Source: Bosea sp. OAE506
GTDB lineage: Bacteria > Pseudomonadota > Alphaproteobacteria > Rhizobiales > Beijerinckiaceae
DNA length: 64,000 bases
Reading direction: 5' to 3'
Assembly: GCF_040546595.1 (NCBI RefSeq)
Contig: NZ_JBEPOB010000001.1
Coordinates: 2,791,001-2,855,000 of the forward strand
Part shown: positions 16,219 through 25,575 of the stretch, piece by piece
Layout of the letters: each line of letters begins with the position of its first letter
Position numbering within the stretch: position 1 is the stretch's first letter
Program-made: the position numbers and the translations under genes
The notes under the pieces: generated by a model
Databases searched by the model: none
Told to the model about the DNA's origin: nothing
The model's input: only the letters and a program-made list of their open reading frames with translations

Positions 16219-17462
16219 GCCCGCTCCTCCCTGACGAGGCGGCCGGCCACCGCGCTCTCGACGCATTCGCTGAGCGAACCATAGGTGACCGCATAGCCGG
16301 TGGTGCCCGGCGCGTAATGCGCGAATTTGCCGGAATTGGTCATCAGCACGGCCCCCTCGATATCGGGCAGGATCGGCGTGACCACGACGCAGGTGTCGAC
16401 GACGAAGACCACCCCGGCCTGCTCCAGCGCGGCGCGGCGCCCCTGCGCCTCCAGCGGCTTCAGCACATGGCGGCCGGTGTTGGCGTAGAGGGGCGCGGCG
16501 AGCCGGCGGCCGGCGAGCCTGTGCTCGATCTCGTCGATCTCCGGCAGCGACAGATGCGGCGAGCCGACCGCGACGGCGTCGATGCGCTCGGTCCGGCCCG
16601 CGGTGGAGAGCCCCGCCAGCGCCTGCTGAACGATGGCCGGCGTCAGGACGAGCGTCTCGCGCGGCGGCAGGCCGCCCAGCGCCGTCGCGGCGTCCGGCGC
16701 TTCCGGCGTCACGCCCGCGACATGGAACAGCCCGACGCCCCCGGCCGAGGCGGAGGCTGCGCCCAGCGCCTTGAGCCGGTCTTCCGTGGTGCAGCCCTGC
16801 AGGCCGTCGATGACCGCCACCGCAGTGCCTGCCGCCCGGCCCAGCAGGGTGCCGAGCACGGGGTAGAACACGTCCGAGGCGCGCAAGCTCCGGCTCAGGC
16901 CGCTGGCGTCGATCAGCAGTGTCGCGATGCGGTTTTCCGCGCGGTGGAGCCCGTAATCGGGGGCGACGCCGGCGATGGCGCAGGCGATGTCGAGGAAATC
17001 GCCATAGCGGTTGGTGCGGGCGCCGAGCACGGAATTGCAGAAGACGACCGCATTGGATTCGCCCCAGGCGACGTCCGTGCCCTTGGCCGGGCGGTGCCCG
17101 GCCTGGTAGGGCGCGCAGGTCCAGGAGGGCTCGCAGCCCATCGCCTCATAGGCGCGCATCATGCGGGCCGCCATGTCGCGCTCATGCGGCGGCAGCCGGA
17201 TCGCGGCGCAGCCGGCGGGTGCCAGCGCGCCGACATTCAGCGTCGCGCGGACGGCAACGCGGGCGCCGCCTTCGACCAGTCGCTCGGCGAACAGGGTGCC
17301 GGAATCGCCATGGTAGAGCGCGCCGTCTATATGGGCCGACGCCACAGGGATGAGCCGCGGCGCGCCCATCAGCCGGGCGGCCTCCGCGACGATGCGAAGC
17401 GCCATGGCGGCGCCGTCCGTGCCACCAGCGATGGCGCGCTTCTCCGGGGTCATCTCAAGCAT
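16209..17462 (-). CDS. Aconitase X catalytic (large) subunit
   Basis: AcnX/DUF521 iron-sulfur hydro-lyase, 417 residues. MTPEKRAIAGGTDGAAM is the typical opening; VASAHIDGALYHGDSG, CAPYQAGHRPAKGTDVAWGES, FCNSVLGARTNRYGDFLDI and VLMTNSGKFAHYAPG are characteristic blocks containing probable cluster-ligand cysteines and active-site Ser. A likely function is dehydration of cis-3-hydroxy-L-proline to pyrroline-2-carboxylate, given the hydroxyproline-type genes 4 kb away. It lies between pcaB and pcaD in one run. The ATG at 17462 overlaps the pcaB stop and has AGGA six bases before it; the ATG at 17453 is an alternative. Confidence 0.85.
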   Translation of the reverse strand: MLEMTPEKRAIAGGTDGAAMALRIVAEAARLMGAPRLIPVASAHIDGALYHGDSGTLFAERLVEGGARVAVRATLNVGALAPAGCAAIRLPPHERDMAARMMRAYEAMGCEPSWTCAPYQAGHRPAKGTDVAWGESNAVVFCNSVLGARTNRYGDFLDIACAIAGVAPDYGLHRAENRIATLLIDASGLSRSLRASDVFYPVLGTLLGRAAGTAVAVIDGLQGCTTEDRLKALGAASASAGGVGLFHVAGVTPEAPDAATALGGLPPRETLVLTPAIVQQALAGLSTAGRTERIDAVAVGSPHLSLPEIDEIEHRLAGRRLAAPLYANTGRHVLKPLEAQGRRAALEQAGVVFVVDTCVVVTPILPDIEGAVLMTNSGKFAHYAPGTTGYAVTYGSLSECVESAVAGRLVREERAWA

Positions 17463-18909
17463 CGATGATCCTGTACTCGCGCGTCGGTGCCGCCGCGCGG
17501 GGAAGGGGGGCCTGCGCGGCGCGCGCCAGAACGCGGTCGATAATGGCATCGGACGCGCCGCGATAGGTCGTGGGGTCGAACAAATCCGCCAAAGCCTCTG
17601 CAGTTAGATGTTCGGTGACGGCGGGCATGGCGGCCAGCACCTCGCGCAGATGCCGGTTCTGCGCGATGCAGGCGCGGCTTGCCTCCTCCAGGAGGTGATG
17701 CGCCTTCGCCTTGCCGAGCGCCGCAGCCAGCGCCAGCGAGACCCGCTCCGACATGACGAGCCCCTGGGTCAGGTCGATGTTGGCGCGCATGCGCTCCGGG
17801 AAGACCTGAAGCCTCTCGATCAGGGTGATCGTCTGGGCCAGCGCGGACCCTGCGACCTTAAAGAGCTCGGGCAGCGTCGGCCACTCGGCATGCCAGCCGC
17901 CGAGCGCACGCTCATGCTCATGCGGCAGCGCCGACAGCATGGTGGCGACGAGGCTCGGTGCGCGCTGGGCCGCTGCGAGGATCAGGGTGCAGAGCACCGG
18001 ATTGCGTTTGTGCGGCATGGCGGAGGAGCCGCCCTTGCCCGGCGCCTCGGGCTCGGCGACTTCGCCGATCTCGGTCTGGGCCATCAGCCCGATATCGCGG
18101 GCAATCTTGCCGAGATTGCCAGTGAGGATTCCCAGCTCGGCCGCGAGGCGGGCGATGCGGTGGCGCTGCGCATGCCAGGGGATGAGCGAGGATCCTGCTC
18201 CGAGCGTCAGCTCGACGAACCGCGCCTGAACGCGGTCGCCCTCGTCGCCGAGCGCGGCAAGGGTGCCGGCGGCTCCGGCCAACTGGACGACTGGCGCGGC
18301 CAGGATGTCGTGTAGGGCATGCCGGCTCTCCAGCAACGGGTCCAGCCACAGCGCGGTCTTGACGCCGAATGTGATCGGAACCGCCTGTTGCAGGAAGGTG
18401 CGGCCGATCATGGGCGTCGTGCGGTGCGTCTCCGCCAGCACACGCATGGCACTAGCCAAGCGGACAAGCCGCAGATCGATAAGCTTCAGCCCGCAACCGA
18501 TGACATGGACATAGCCGGAATCGATCACGTCCTGGCTGGTTGCGCCGAAATGAACCCATTTGGCCTGTTCGGGGGCGACCGCGGCGACGCGCGCGGTTAG
18601 CGCCTTTACCAAAGGGATCGCGGGATTGCCGGCCAGCGTCGCCGCCCGCCCGATCTCGACGATGTCGTAGAGGTCCGGGTCGCACTGCCGGGCAATGACA
18701 TCGGCCGTGCCCTGCGGCGCCATAGATTCGGCTTCCAGCGCGCTCGCGAGCATCGCCTCGAAACCAAGCATGCCGTGCAGGAGCGCCCGATCGCTCATCG
18801 CCGCAGCCATCTCGCCATCGACAAAGAGTTCGCCGAAGAGGCCCGAGGGGCTGCCGGTCATGGTGAGGCGTGCGCCAGGCGGCGCTCGGGTCCGGTCGTC
18901 ACGCGTCAT
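17455..18909 (-). CDS. pcaB: 3-carboxy-cis,cis-muconate cycloisomerase (class II lyase family)
   Basis: Fumarase/aspartase-superfamily enzyme, probably cycloisomerising 3-carboxymuconate to 4-carboxymuconolactone. Up to 484 residues; starting at Met17 (18861) would give 468, nearer the family norm. SSAMPHKRNP signature at about residue 295; GATSQDVIDSG near 155 and TFLQQAVPITFG near 205 are PcaB-type segments. First gene of the run pcaB-acnX(L)-acnX(S)-pcaD-pcaC. No protocatechuate dioxygenase genes are in the window. Adenylosuccinate lyase is excluded because a canonical purB is present at 1498. Confidence 0.87.
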   Translation of the reverse strand: MTRDDRTRAPPGARLTMTGSPSGLFGELFVDGEMAAAMSDRALLHGMLGFEAMLASALEAESMAPQGTADVIARQCDPDLYDIVEIGRAATLAGNPAIPLVKALTARVAAVAPEQAKWVHFGATSQDVIDSGYVHVIGCGLKLIDLRLVRLASAMRVLAETHRTTPMIGRTFLQQAVPITFGVKTALWLDPLLESRHALHDILAAPVVQLAGAAGTLAALGDEGDRVQARFVELTLGAGSSLIPWHAQRHRIARLAAELGILTGNLGKIARDIGLMAQTEIGEVAEPEAPGKGGSSAMPHKRNPVLCTLILAAAQRAPSLVATMLSALPHEHERALGGWHAEWPTLPELFKVAGSALAQTITLIERLQVFPERMRANIDLTQGLVMSERVSLALAAALGKAKAHHLLEEASRACIAQNRHLREVLAAMPAVTEHLTAEALADLFDPTTYRGASDAIIDRVLARAAQAPLPRAAAPTREYRIIDA

Positions 18910-19061
18910 GCCCTCGTACAGGTCGCCCTTGTGTCGGCCGGGGCTTTTCGCTCATGGATAGGCGCGCCAGCCTTGGGTCGATCCGGGGCACGGTAGACTT
19001 GGGGCATGCCCGGCTGCAACAGCCGCCGGCGGAATGCGGCACGATCTGGGAGAAGACCGCC

Positions 19062-19515
19062 ATGGCGATGACGATGAATGGCGAGGTGACGCTGCCGGCC
19101 AGCAAGGATGTGGTCTGGGCCAAGCTCAACGACCCCGAGGTGCTGAAGGCCTGCATCCCCGGCTGCGAGCAGCTCAACAAGGACGACGACACGCATTTCT
19201 CGGCGGTGGTGAAGGTCAAGCTCGGGCCGGTGAAGGCGAGCTTCAAGGGCAAGGTCGAGCTTGTCGATCTCGATCCGCCCAACGGCTACCGCATCCAGGG
19301 CGAGGGCGAGGGCGGCATCGCCGGCTTCGCCAAGGGCGGGGCGAAGGTCGCGCTGAGCGACGCGGAAGGCGGCCAGACCGTGCTGCGCTACGATGTCGAG
19401 GCGCAGGTCGGCGGCAAACTAATGCAGCTCGGCTCGCGGCTGATCGATTCGGTCTCGAAGAAGCTCGCCGACGAGTTCTTCGCCAATTGTCGCCAAGGCG
19501 GTCAGCGAGGGCTGA
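19062..19515 (+). pseudogene. CoxG-like SRPBCC family protein, one-base frameshift near the C-terminus
   Basis: Carbon monoxide dehydrogenase subunit G family protein, a START/SRPBCC-fold membrane-associated accessory factor of the molybdenum hydroxylase. MNGEVTLPASKDVVWAKLND and LKACIPGCEQL are the hallmark N-terminal motifs; GGKLMQLGSRLID is the C-terminal helix. After ADEFFAN the frame is lost through one extra G at 19489; removing it gives FAKAVSEG and a TGA at 19513-19515, the usual family ending, for a 150-residue product. As read, the frame runs on into the opposing chemoreceptor gene. GGAGAAG lies upstream of the chosen ATG. Confidence 0.85.
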
Positions 19516-19543
19516 GCGCCCGCGCCGGCAACGGCGCCTGCGC

Positions 19544-20929
19544 TCAGGACACCTTGCGCAAGGAGGCGAGCGCGGCGCCGACGGTGGCCTCCGCCGCGCC
19601 GACCTGCATGGCGATATCCGCCGCCGCCGCATTGGCCCGTTCCAGCGCGCGGGCGGTTTCGTCCAGGCTGCGGCTGACGGCGTTGGCCCGCTCGATGGCG
19701 GTGTCGGAGCTTTCGGCGACGGCCGCGGCATCCTGGGCGATCGCCGCCGTGACCGCGCTCTGCTGGGACACCGCTTCCGAGATCGCCTCGGAATCGAGCC
19801 TGATCTTGCCGATCGTGTCGGCGATGGACAGCGCATGGGCACTGCAGGCCTCGGCGCTGGCGGTCAGTTCGGCGATCTGTCCGGCGATGTCGCTGGTGGC
19901 GCTCGCCGTCTGCGTCGCGAGCGACTTCACCTCGGACGCGACGACGGCGAAGCCGCGGCCGGCCTCCCCGGCGCGGGCTGCCTCGATGGTGGCGTTGAGG
20001 GCGAGCAGGTTCGTCTGCGCCGCGATGTCGGCGATCAGGCCGACCACGGTCCCGATATTCGCGGTGACCTCCCGGAGCCGGGCCACGGCCGCGTTCATCT
20101 GCCCGGCATCGTCGACGGCGCGGTGGGCGACGACGAGGCTGGTATGGGCGCGCTTGCCGATCTCGGCGATGTTGGCCGACATCTCCTCGGTCGCGGCGGC
20201 CGTCTGCAGCGATTTCTCGCGCACCAGGATCGAGGCGCCGGCGACATCCCCCAGGACGCCCTTGATGAAGCCGGTCGCCCGGCCGGTTTCGCTGGCGGTG
20301 GCGACGAACTGCTCGACGGCGCCGCCGATGCTCGCCTCGAGCCCGCCCATGCGGTTGCGCAGCGTCTCGGCCGTTTCGTCGAGAGCCGCGGCCCGGAGGC
20401 TGGCCTCTCCGGCGCGGATCTCGGCGGCGATGGTGATGGCGGTGGTGACGTCGAAGACCAGGACACGTTCGATCACGAACATGTCCCGGGCAAACTGGGC
20501 GCGCCGAATGATGTGGCGGTACCAGTGCATGCGGCCGAGCCGCTGCAGCAGCGCCATGCCGATCGAGACACGGGGCTTGGGGCCGATGCCGGCGCGGATC
20601 TCGAGCCGGCAGAGGTCTTCAGCCGAGGCGACATAGGCGGCGTCGAAGCGTCCCTCGAAGACGAGCCGGAAATGGCGTTTTTCGGCCTCGCGCAGGTTCC
20701 TGTCGACGGGCCCGAGCGAGGTCGCGAGATCAGGGCGGATGACCAGAGCGCGGTCGAAATCCTCCTCGACGATGGAATCGGTCAAGCGCGCGACGGCCGA
20801 CGCATAGTGCCGGAGGCGCAGCCGTTCCGGCTTGCCATAGCCGATGGCGCGCAGGCGGCTCTGGATCTGCTCGGCCGTGGAGAGCGGGGGCGTGGACGGC
20901 ACCGCTGCGTTTCCTCTTGTTTTGAGCAA
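19544..20929 (-). CDS. Soluble methyl-accepting chemoreceptor with globin-sensor-like N-terminal domain
   Basis: 461 residues with no transmembrane segment. Residues about 20-175 align with the globin-coupled sensor fold: [14 protein letters not shown], then [19 protein letters not shown] matching the stretch that usually reads H-x-R-I-G-L-x-P-x-W-Y. The expected proximal haem His is Glu110 here and the Trp/Tyr are missing, so haem binding is doubtful. Residues about 200-455 form a cytoplasmic signalling coiled coil whose hairpin tip is [20 protein letters not shown]. It lies between the CoxG-like gene and the S-L-M subunit genes, on the opposite strand, suggesting taxis linked to that enzyme's substrate or redox state. 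Confidence 0.85.
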   Translation of the reverse strand: MLKTRGNAAVPSTPPLSTAEQIQSRLRAIGYGKPERLRLRHYASAVARLTDSIVEEDFDRALVIRPDLATSLGPVDRNLREAEKRHFRLVFEGRFDAAYVASAEDLCRLEIRAGIGPKPRVSIGMALLQRLGRMHWYRHIIRRAQFARDMFVIERVLVFDVTTAITIAAEIRAGEASLRAAALDETAETLRNRMGGLEASIGGAVEQFVATASETGRATGFIKGVLGDVAGASILVREKSLQTAAATEEMSANIAEIGKRAHTSLVVAHRAVDDAGQMNAAVARLREVTANIGTVVGLIADIAAQTNLLALNATIEAARAGEAGRGFAVVASEVKSLATQTASATSDIAGQIAELTASAEACSAHALSIADTIGKIRLDSEAISEAVSQQSAVTAAIAQDAAAVAESSDTAIERANAVSRSLDETARALERANAAAADIAMQVGAAEATVGAALASLRKVS

Positions 20930-21210
20930 CCTTAGTCAGGCTCCATTAAAAAACGTGTAATCCTTGCGCTTTGCCACCAAGCGGTGTGGGGGGGGCCGCC
21001 TGTCGCTGGGTCAGTTGCGAAACCCGTTCAATTTGGCCCGAAATCCGGGCAGGCCGCTTCGGACGGCCGGCTTGACCGCGCAAAAACCCGGGTCCACACT
21101 CGGATTATAGCTGTTCCAAGGAAAAGCCTCGCCGTCGCGAAGGCTGCCGTGCCGACAGCGACGGGTGATATCACCAGCCGGGCGTCAGACCCGGGCGAAG
21201 GAGGAAGAGG
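20930..21210. other. Divergent intergenic region, chemoreceptor versus CODH-like operon
   Basis: 281 bases without a gene. It should hold the promoters for the minus-strand chemoreceptor and the plus-strand S-L-M operon. The chemoreceptor side is AT-rich (CATTAAAAAACGTG near 20943-20956). GGAGG at about 21200 is the ribosome binding site of the small subunit. No clear operator palindrome was found. Confidence 0.5.
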
Positions 21211-21723
<513 letters not shown>

Positions 21724-21823
21724 GGGATCGCGCATGACAGGACGGGGCTCGCGCCATCCCGCGCGGGCCTTCATCGGAGATCGAGACGTGCCCGTCAGAG
21801 GCGCGCTGAGGAGGGAGAACACC

Positions 21824-24187
21824 ATGACGGCTACCGGAATCGGCGCCTCGGTGCGGCGCAAGGAAGACCACCGCTTCATCACCGGCCAGGGCCGCTACAC
21901 CGACGACATCAACCGGCCAGGCCAGGCCCATGCCTATTTCCTGCGCTCGCCCCATGCCCATGCCACGATCAAGTCGATCGACGCGAAGGCGGCGGCCGCA
22001 ATGCCGGGCGTGCTCGGCATCTTCACCGGGGACGATCTCGCCGCCGACAAGGTCGGCGGGCTGATCTGCGGCTGGATGATCCACAACAAGGACGGCTCGC
22101 CGATGCGCGCCGGCGCCCATCCTGCGCTCGCCCAGGGCAAGGTCCGCTATGTCGGCGACCATGTCTGCGTGATCGTCGCCGAGACGCTGGCCCAGGCGCG
22201 CGACGCCTCCGAGGCGATCCTGGTCGATTACGAGGTGCTGCCGGCAGTGGTCGACACCGCCAGCGCAGCCGGCGCGAAGACGGTCGTCCATGCGGAAGCG
22301 CCCGACAACACCGTGTTCAACTGGCATCTCGGCAACAAGGACGAGACGGAGGCCGCGTTCAAGGCGGCCAAGCACGTCACGAAGCTCGACATCGTCAACA
22401 ACCGGCTGGTGCCGAATCCGATGGAGCCGCGCGCGGCCGTCGGCGACTATGACGACGGCGAGGGCATCTTCACCCTCTACACGACGAGCCAGAACCCGCA
22501 TGTGGCGCGGCTCGTGCTCTCGGCCTTCATCGGCATCGCGCCGGAGAACAAGCTGCGGGTCGTGGCGCCGGATGTCGGCGGCGGCTTCGGCTCGAAGATC
22601 TTCATCTATGCCGAGGAGACGGTCTGCGTCTGGGCGGCCAAGAAGGTCGGCCGGCCGGTGAAGTGGAACTCCGATCGCACCGAGGCCTTCCTGTCGGATG
22701 CACATGGCCGTGACCACGTCACTCATGCCGAGCTTGCCACCGACGCGGACGGCAAGATCACGGCGCTGCGGGTCAAGACGACGGCCAATCTCGGCGCCTA
22801 TCTCTCGACCTTCTCCTCGTCGGTGCCGACCTATCTCTACGCGCCGCTGCTGTCGGGCTCCTACGACATCCCGGCGATCTACGCGGAGGTCGACGCCGTC
22901 TACACCAACACCGCACCGGTGGACGCCTATCGCGGCGCGGGGCGACCGGAGGCGACCTTCGTGGTCGAGCGGCTCGTCGAAGTCGCGGCCCGCGAACTGG
23001 GCAAGGATCCGGCGAAGTTCCGGATGCAAAACTACGTCAAGAAGTTCCCGCACCAGACGCCGGTGATCATGATGTACGACGCCGGCAACTATGCCGCGTC
23101 GATGCGCAAGGCCCTCGAGATCATCGACTACAAGGGGCTCGGCAAGCGCAAGCGCGAATCCGCCCGCAACGGCAAGCTGCGCGGCATCGGCTTCTCCTCC
23201 TACATCGAGGCCTGCGGCATCGCGCCCTCGGCAGCGGTGGGCTCGCTCGGCGCCGGCGTGGGCCTGTGGGAATCGGCCGAGGTCCGGGTCAATCCGGTCG
23301 GTACCGTCGAAGTGCTCACCGGTTCGCACAGCCATGGCCAGGGTCATGAGACGACCTTCGCCCAGCTCGTCTCCGGCAAGCTCGGCATCCCCATCGAGAA
23401 CGTCTCGATCATCCATGGCGACACCGACAAGGTGCAGATGGGCATGGGCACCTATGGCTCCCGCTCGGGTGCGGTCGGCATGTCCGCGATCTTCAAGGCG
23501 GTCGACAAGGTCATCGCCAAGGGCAAGAAGGTCGCCGCTTACGTGCTGGAGGCCGACGAGGCCGATATCGACTTCGCGGACGGGCATTTCTCGGTGAAGG
23601 GCACCGACCGCAAGCTCGATTTCGGCTCCTGCGCCCTGCAGGCCTACATCGCCCACAAGTTCAACGGGCAGGATCTCGAACCCGGGCTGAAGGAGGGGGC
23701 GTTCTACGACCCGACCAATTTCACCTTCCCGGCGGGCGTCCATATCTGCGAGGTCGAGATCGACCCGCAGACGGGTGTGACGAAGATCGAGCGCTGGGCG
23801 GCGGTGGATGATTTCGGCAACGTCATCAACCCGATGATTGTCGAGGGCCAGGTCCATGGCGGCATCGCGCAGGGCGTCGGCCAGGCGCTGCTGGAAGGCG
23901 CGAAATACAACAGCGACGGCCAGCTCGTGACGGCGAGCTTCATGGACTACTGCATGCCGCGCGCCGACGATCTGCCCTCCTTCGAGGTCGGCATGACGGT
24001 GACGGCCTGCCCGTCCAACCCGCTCGGCATCAAGGGCTGTGGCGAGGCCGGCGCTATCGCCGCCCCGCCCGCCGTCATCAACGCCATCACCGACGCGCTC
24101 GGCCATGAGGAGATCGCCATGCCGGCGACGCCGCAGGCCGTCTGGCGCGCGGCGCAGAAGAGCATCACGCGAATGGCAGCCGAGTAA
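21824..24187 (+). CDS. CODH-like molybdenum hydroxylase large subunit, form II type (CoxL-like)
   Basis: Molybdopterin-cytosine-dinucleotide-binding catalytic subunit, 787 residues. [23 protein letters not shown] opening ([14 protein letters not shown]), GGGFGSK near 252-258, and [14 protein letters not shown] near the C-terminus with the catalytic Glu. The active-site loop reads AYRGAGR (about 368-374). Form I CO dehydrogenases carry AYXCSFR with the Cys that holds Cu; that Cys is absent, so this is form II and CO oxidation is unproven. The ATG at 21824 has GAGGGAG upstream. The gap to the S gene is 100 bases. Confidence 0.94.
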   Translation: MTATGIGASVRRKEDHRFITGQGRYTDDINRPGQAHAYFLRSPHAHATIKSIDAKAAAAMPGVLGIFTGDDLAADKVGGLICGWMIHNKDGSPMRAGAHPALAQGKVRYVGDHVCVIVAETLAQARDASEAILVDYEVLPAVVDTASAAGAKTVVHAEAPDNTVFNWHLGNKDETEAAFKAAKHVTKLDIVNNRLVPNPMEPRAAVGDYDDGEGIFTLYTTSQNPHVARLVLSAFIGIAPENKLRVVAPDVGGGFGSKIFIYAEETVCVWAAKKVGRPVKWNSDRTEAFLSDAHGRDHVTHAELATDADGKITALRVKTTANLGAYLSTFSSSVPTYLYAPLLSGSYDIPAIYAEVDAVYTNTAPVDAYRGAGRPEATFVVERLVEVAARELGKDPAKFRMQNYVKKFPHQTPVIMMYDAGNYAASMRKALEIIDYKGLGKRKRESARNGKLRGIGFSSYIEACGIAPSAAVGSLGAGVGLWESAEVRVNPVGTVEVLTGSHSHGQGHETTFAQLVSGKLGIPIENVSIIHGDTDKVQMGMGTYGSRSGAVGMSAIFKAVDKVIAKGKKVAAYVLEADEADIDFADGHFSVKGTDRKLDFGSCALQAYIAHKFNGQDLEPGLKEGAFYDPTNFTFPAGVHICEVEIDPQTGVTKIERWAAVDDFGNVINPMIVEGQVHGGIAQGVGQALLEGAKYNSDGQLVTASFMDYCMPRADDLPSFEVGMTVTACPSNPLGIKGCGEAGAIAAPPAVINAITDALGHEEIAMPATPQAVWRAAQKSITRMAAE

Positions 24188-24195
24188 TTGAAACG

Positions 24196-24288
24196 CGTCA
24201 TGGCCGGGCTTGACCCGGCCATCTTTCCCCGGTGAGGCGCGACAGCGCTTTCCTGGACGAGATGCTCGGGTCGAGCCCGAGCATGACG
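24196..24288. repeat. Palindromic intergenic repeat bounded by CGTCAT...ATGACG
   Basis: Lies between the L and M subunit genes. The left part holds GGCCGGGCTTGACCCGGCC, a local hairpin; the right part holds ATGCTCGGGTCGAGCCCGAGCAT, another. Same boundary words as the elements at 4165-4269 and 26999-27094. It may tune relative expression of L and M. Confidence 0.75.
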
Positions 24289-24315
24289 GTTCTGAAAAAG
24301 AGCGGAGATTCAACC

Positions 24316-25119
24316 ATGTACGCCTTCACCTATCACCGCCCCGGCTCGGCTCGTCAGGCCGCCGGCCTGCTCGCCAAGAAGGAGGATGCCAAGATCCTGG
24401 CCGGCGGGCACACGCTGCTGCCGACGATGAAGCAGCGCCTGGCCTCGCCCGCCGCGCTTGTCGATCTCGGCGGCTGCGGCGATCTCAGGGGCATCGTCCG
24501 CAAGGGCCGCACCATCCATGTCGGCGCGATGTCGACCCATGCCGAGGTTGCGGCCTCGTCGATCGTGCAGGAGGCGATCCCGGGGCTTGCCTATCTCGCC
24601 TCGCATATCGGCGACCCGCATGTCCGCCACCGCGGCACGATCGGCGGCTCCGTCGCCAACAACGATCCCGCCGCGGACTATCCGGCCGCCTGCCTGGCGC
24701 TGGGTGCGACGATCGTCACCAACAAGCGCAAGATCGAGGCCGACGACTTCTTCACCGGCCTCTACGAGACGGCGCTGGAAGAGGGCGAGATCATCACCAA
24801 GGTGGTGTTCCCCGTCGTCTCCAAGGCGGGCTACGCCAAGTTCCGCAACCCGGCCTCGCGCTATGCGCTGGTCGGCGTCTTCGTCGCCAAGCGCGGCAGC
24901 GAGATCCGAGTCGCGGTGACCGGTGCGGGCGAGGGCGGCGTTTTCCGCTGGCCCGAAGCGGAAGCGGCGCTCAAGGCCCGCTTCGCGCCGAAGTCCCTCG
25001 ACGGGCTGAAGGCCTCCGCCGAGGGCATCAATGCCGACATGCATGCCGATGCCGACTACCGCGCCCATCTGATCGGTGTCATGACCCGGCAGGCGGTCGC
25101 GCAGGCGACGGGCAAGTAA
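24316..25119 (+). CDS. CODH-like molybdenum hydroxylase medium (FAD) subunit (CoxM-like)
   Basis: FAD-binding subunit passing electrons from the iron-sulfur subunit to an acceptor. 267 residues. ILAGGHTLLPTMKQRL near 29-44 and TIGGSVANNDPAADYPA near 113-129 are the two FAD-pyrophosphate loops of this family. The C-terminal CO_deh_flav_C domain follows from about 165. The ATG at 24316 has CGGAGA nine bases before it. Third of the S-L-M set. Confidence 0.94.
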   Translation: MYAFTYHRPGSARQAAGLLAKKEDAKILAGGHTLLPTMKQRLASPAALVDLGGCGDLRGIVRKGRTIHVGAMSTHAEVAASSIVQEAIPGLAYLASHIGDPHVRHRGTIGGSVANNDPAADYPAACLALGATIVTNKRKIEADDFFTGLYETALEEGEIITKVVFPVVSKAGYAKFRNPASRYALVGVFVAKRGSEIRVAVTGAGEGGVFRWPEAEAALKARFAPKSLDGLKASAEGINADMHADADYRAHLIGVMTRQAVAQATGK

Positions 25120-25126
25120 GGGCTGA

Positions 25127-25480
25127 TCAGTAGAAGAAGCGCTCCTCGACGATCAGTCCGTCGCGCACCGTGTAGAGACCGGCCTCGTCCATCTGGACGC
25201 GCTGGCCGGTCTCCTTGACCGTGACGTCGATGGCGAAGCGCATGACGAACTGGTCGCCGTTGCGATAGGGGCCGAAGGCCTCGGCTGCATGGACCTCGTG
25301 AGCGGAGTACCACCAGTCACTCTTGGCCTTGACGGCGGCGCGGCCCTCGACCCGCGCCATAGGGCCGTCCATGGCTTCCAGGCTGACGATGTCGGCGGCG
25401 TTGAAACGCTCGGCGGCCTCATGATGCTCGCCACGCTTGAGCAGGTCGGCGAAGGCGGTGATGGCTTCCTCATTCGTCAT
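25127..25480 (-). CDS. SnoaL/NTF2-like domain protein
   Basis: 117-residue cone-shaped alpha+beta barrel protein of the SnoaL-like superfamily; role unknown. MTNEEAITAFADLLKRGEHHEAAERFNA is the usual N-terminal helices, WWYSAHEVHAAEAFGPY the central strands, and the C-terminal half ends in VRDGLIVEERFFY. It lies opposite in strand, 7 bases from the end of the medium-subunit gene and about 95 bases from the MoxR ATPase gene, with which it may share a divergent promoter. Confidence 0.8.
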   Translation of the reverse strand: MTNEEAITAFADLLKRGEHHEAAERFNAADIVSLEAMDGPMARVEGRAAVKAKSDWWYSAHEVHAAEAFGPYRNGDQFVMRFAIDVTVKETGQRVQMDEAGLYTVRDGLIVEERFFY

Positions 25481-25575
25481 TGATCGTCTCCCTGTGTGGT
25501 TTGAGGTATAGGGTCGAGCCATGATGACTGCCCGCCACGGCGCGGGGATGACAGAGACGCGCGCCAGGATTTGAC

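Noticed and set aside
17455..18909. Second adenylosuccinate lyase
   Set aside because: Shares the superfamily signature, but its context with pcaC and pcaD and a canonical purB at 1498 favour PcaB.
21824..24187. Calling the large subunit a proven aerobic CO dehydrogenase
   Set aside because: The form I Cys loop is absent; AYRGAGR marks form II, for which CO oxidation is not assured.
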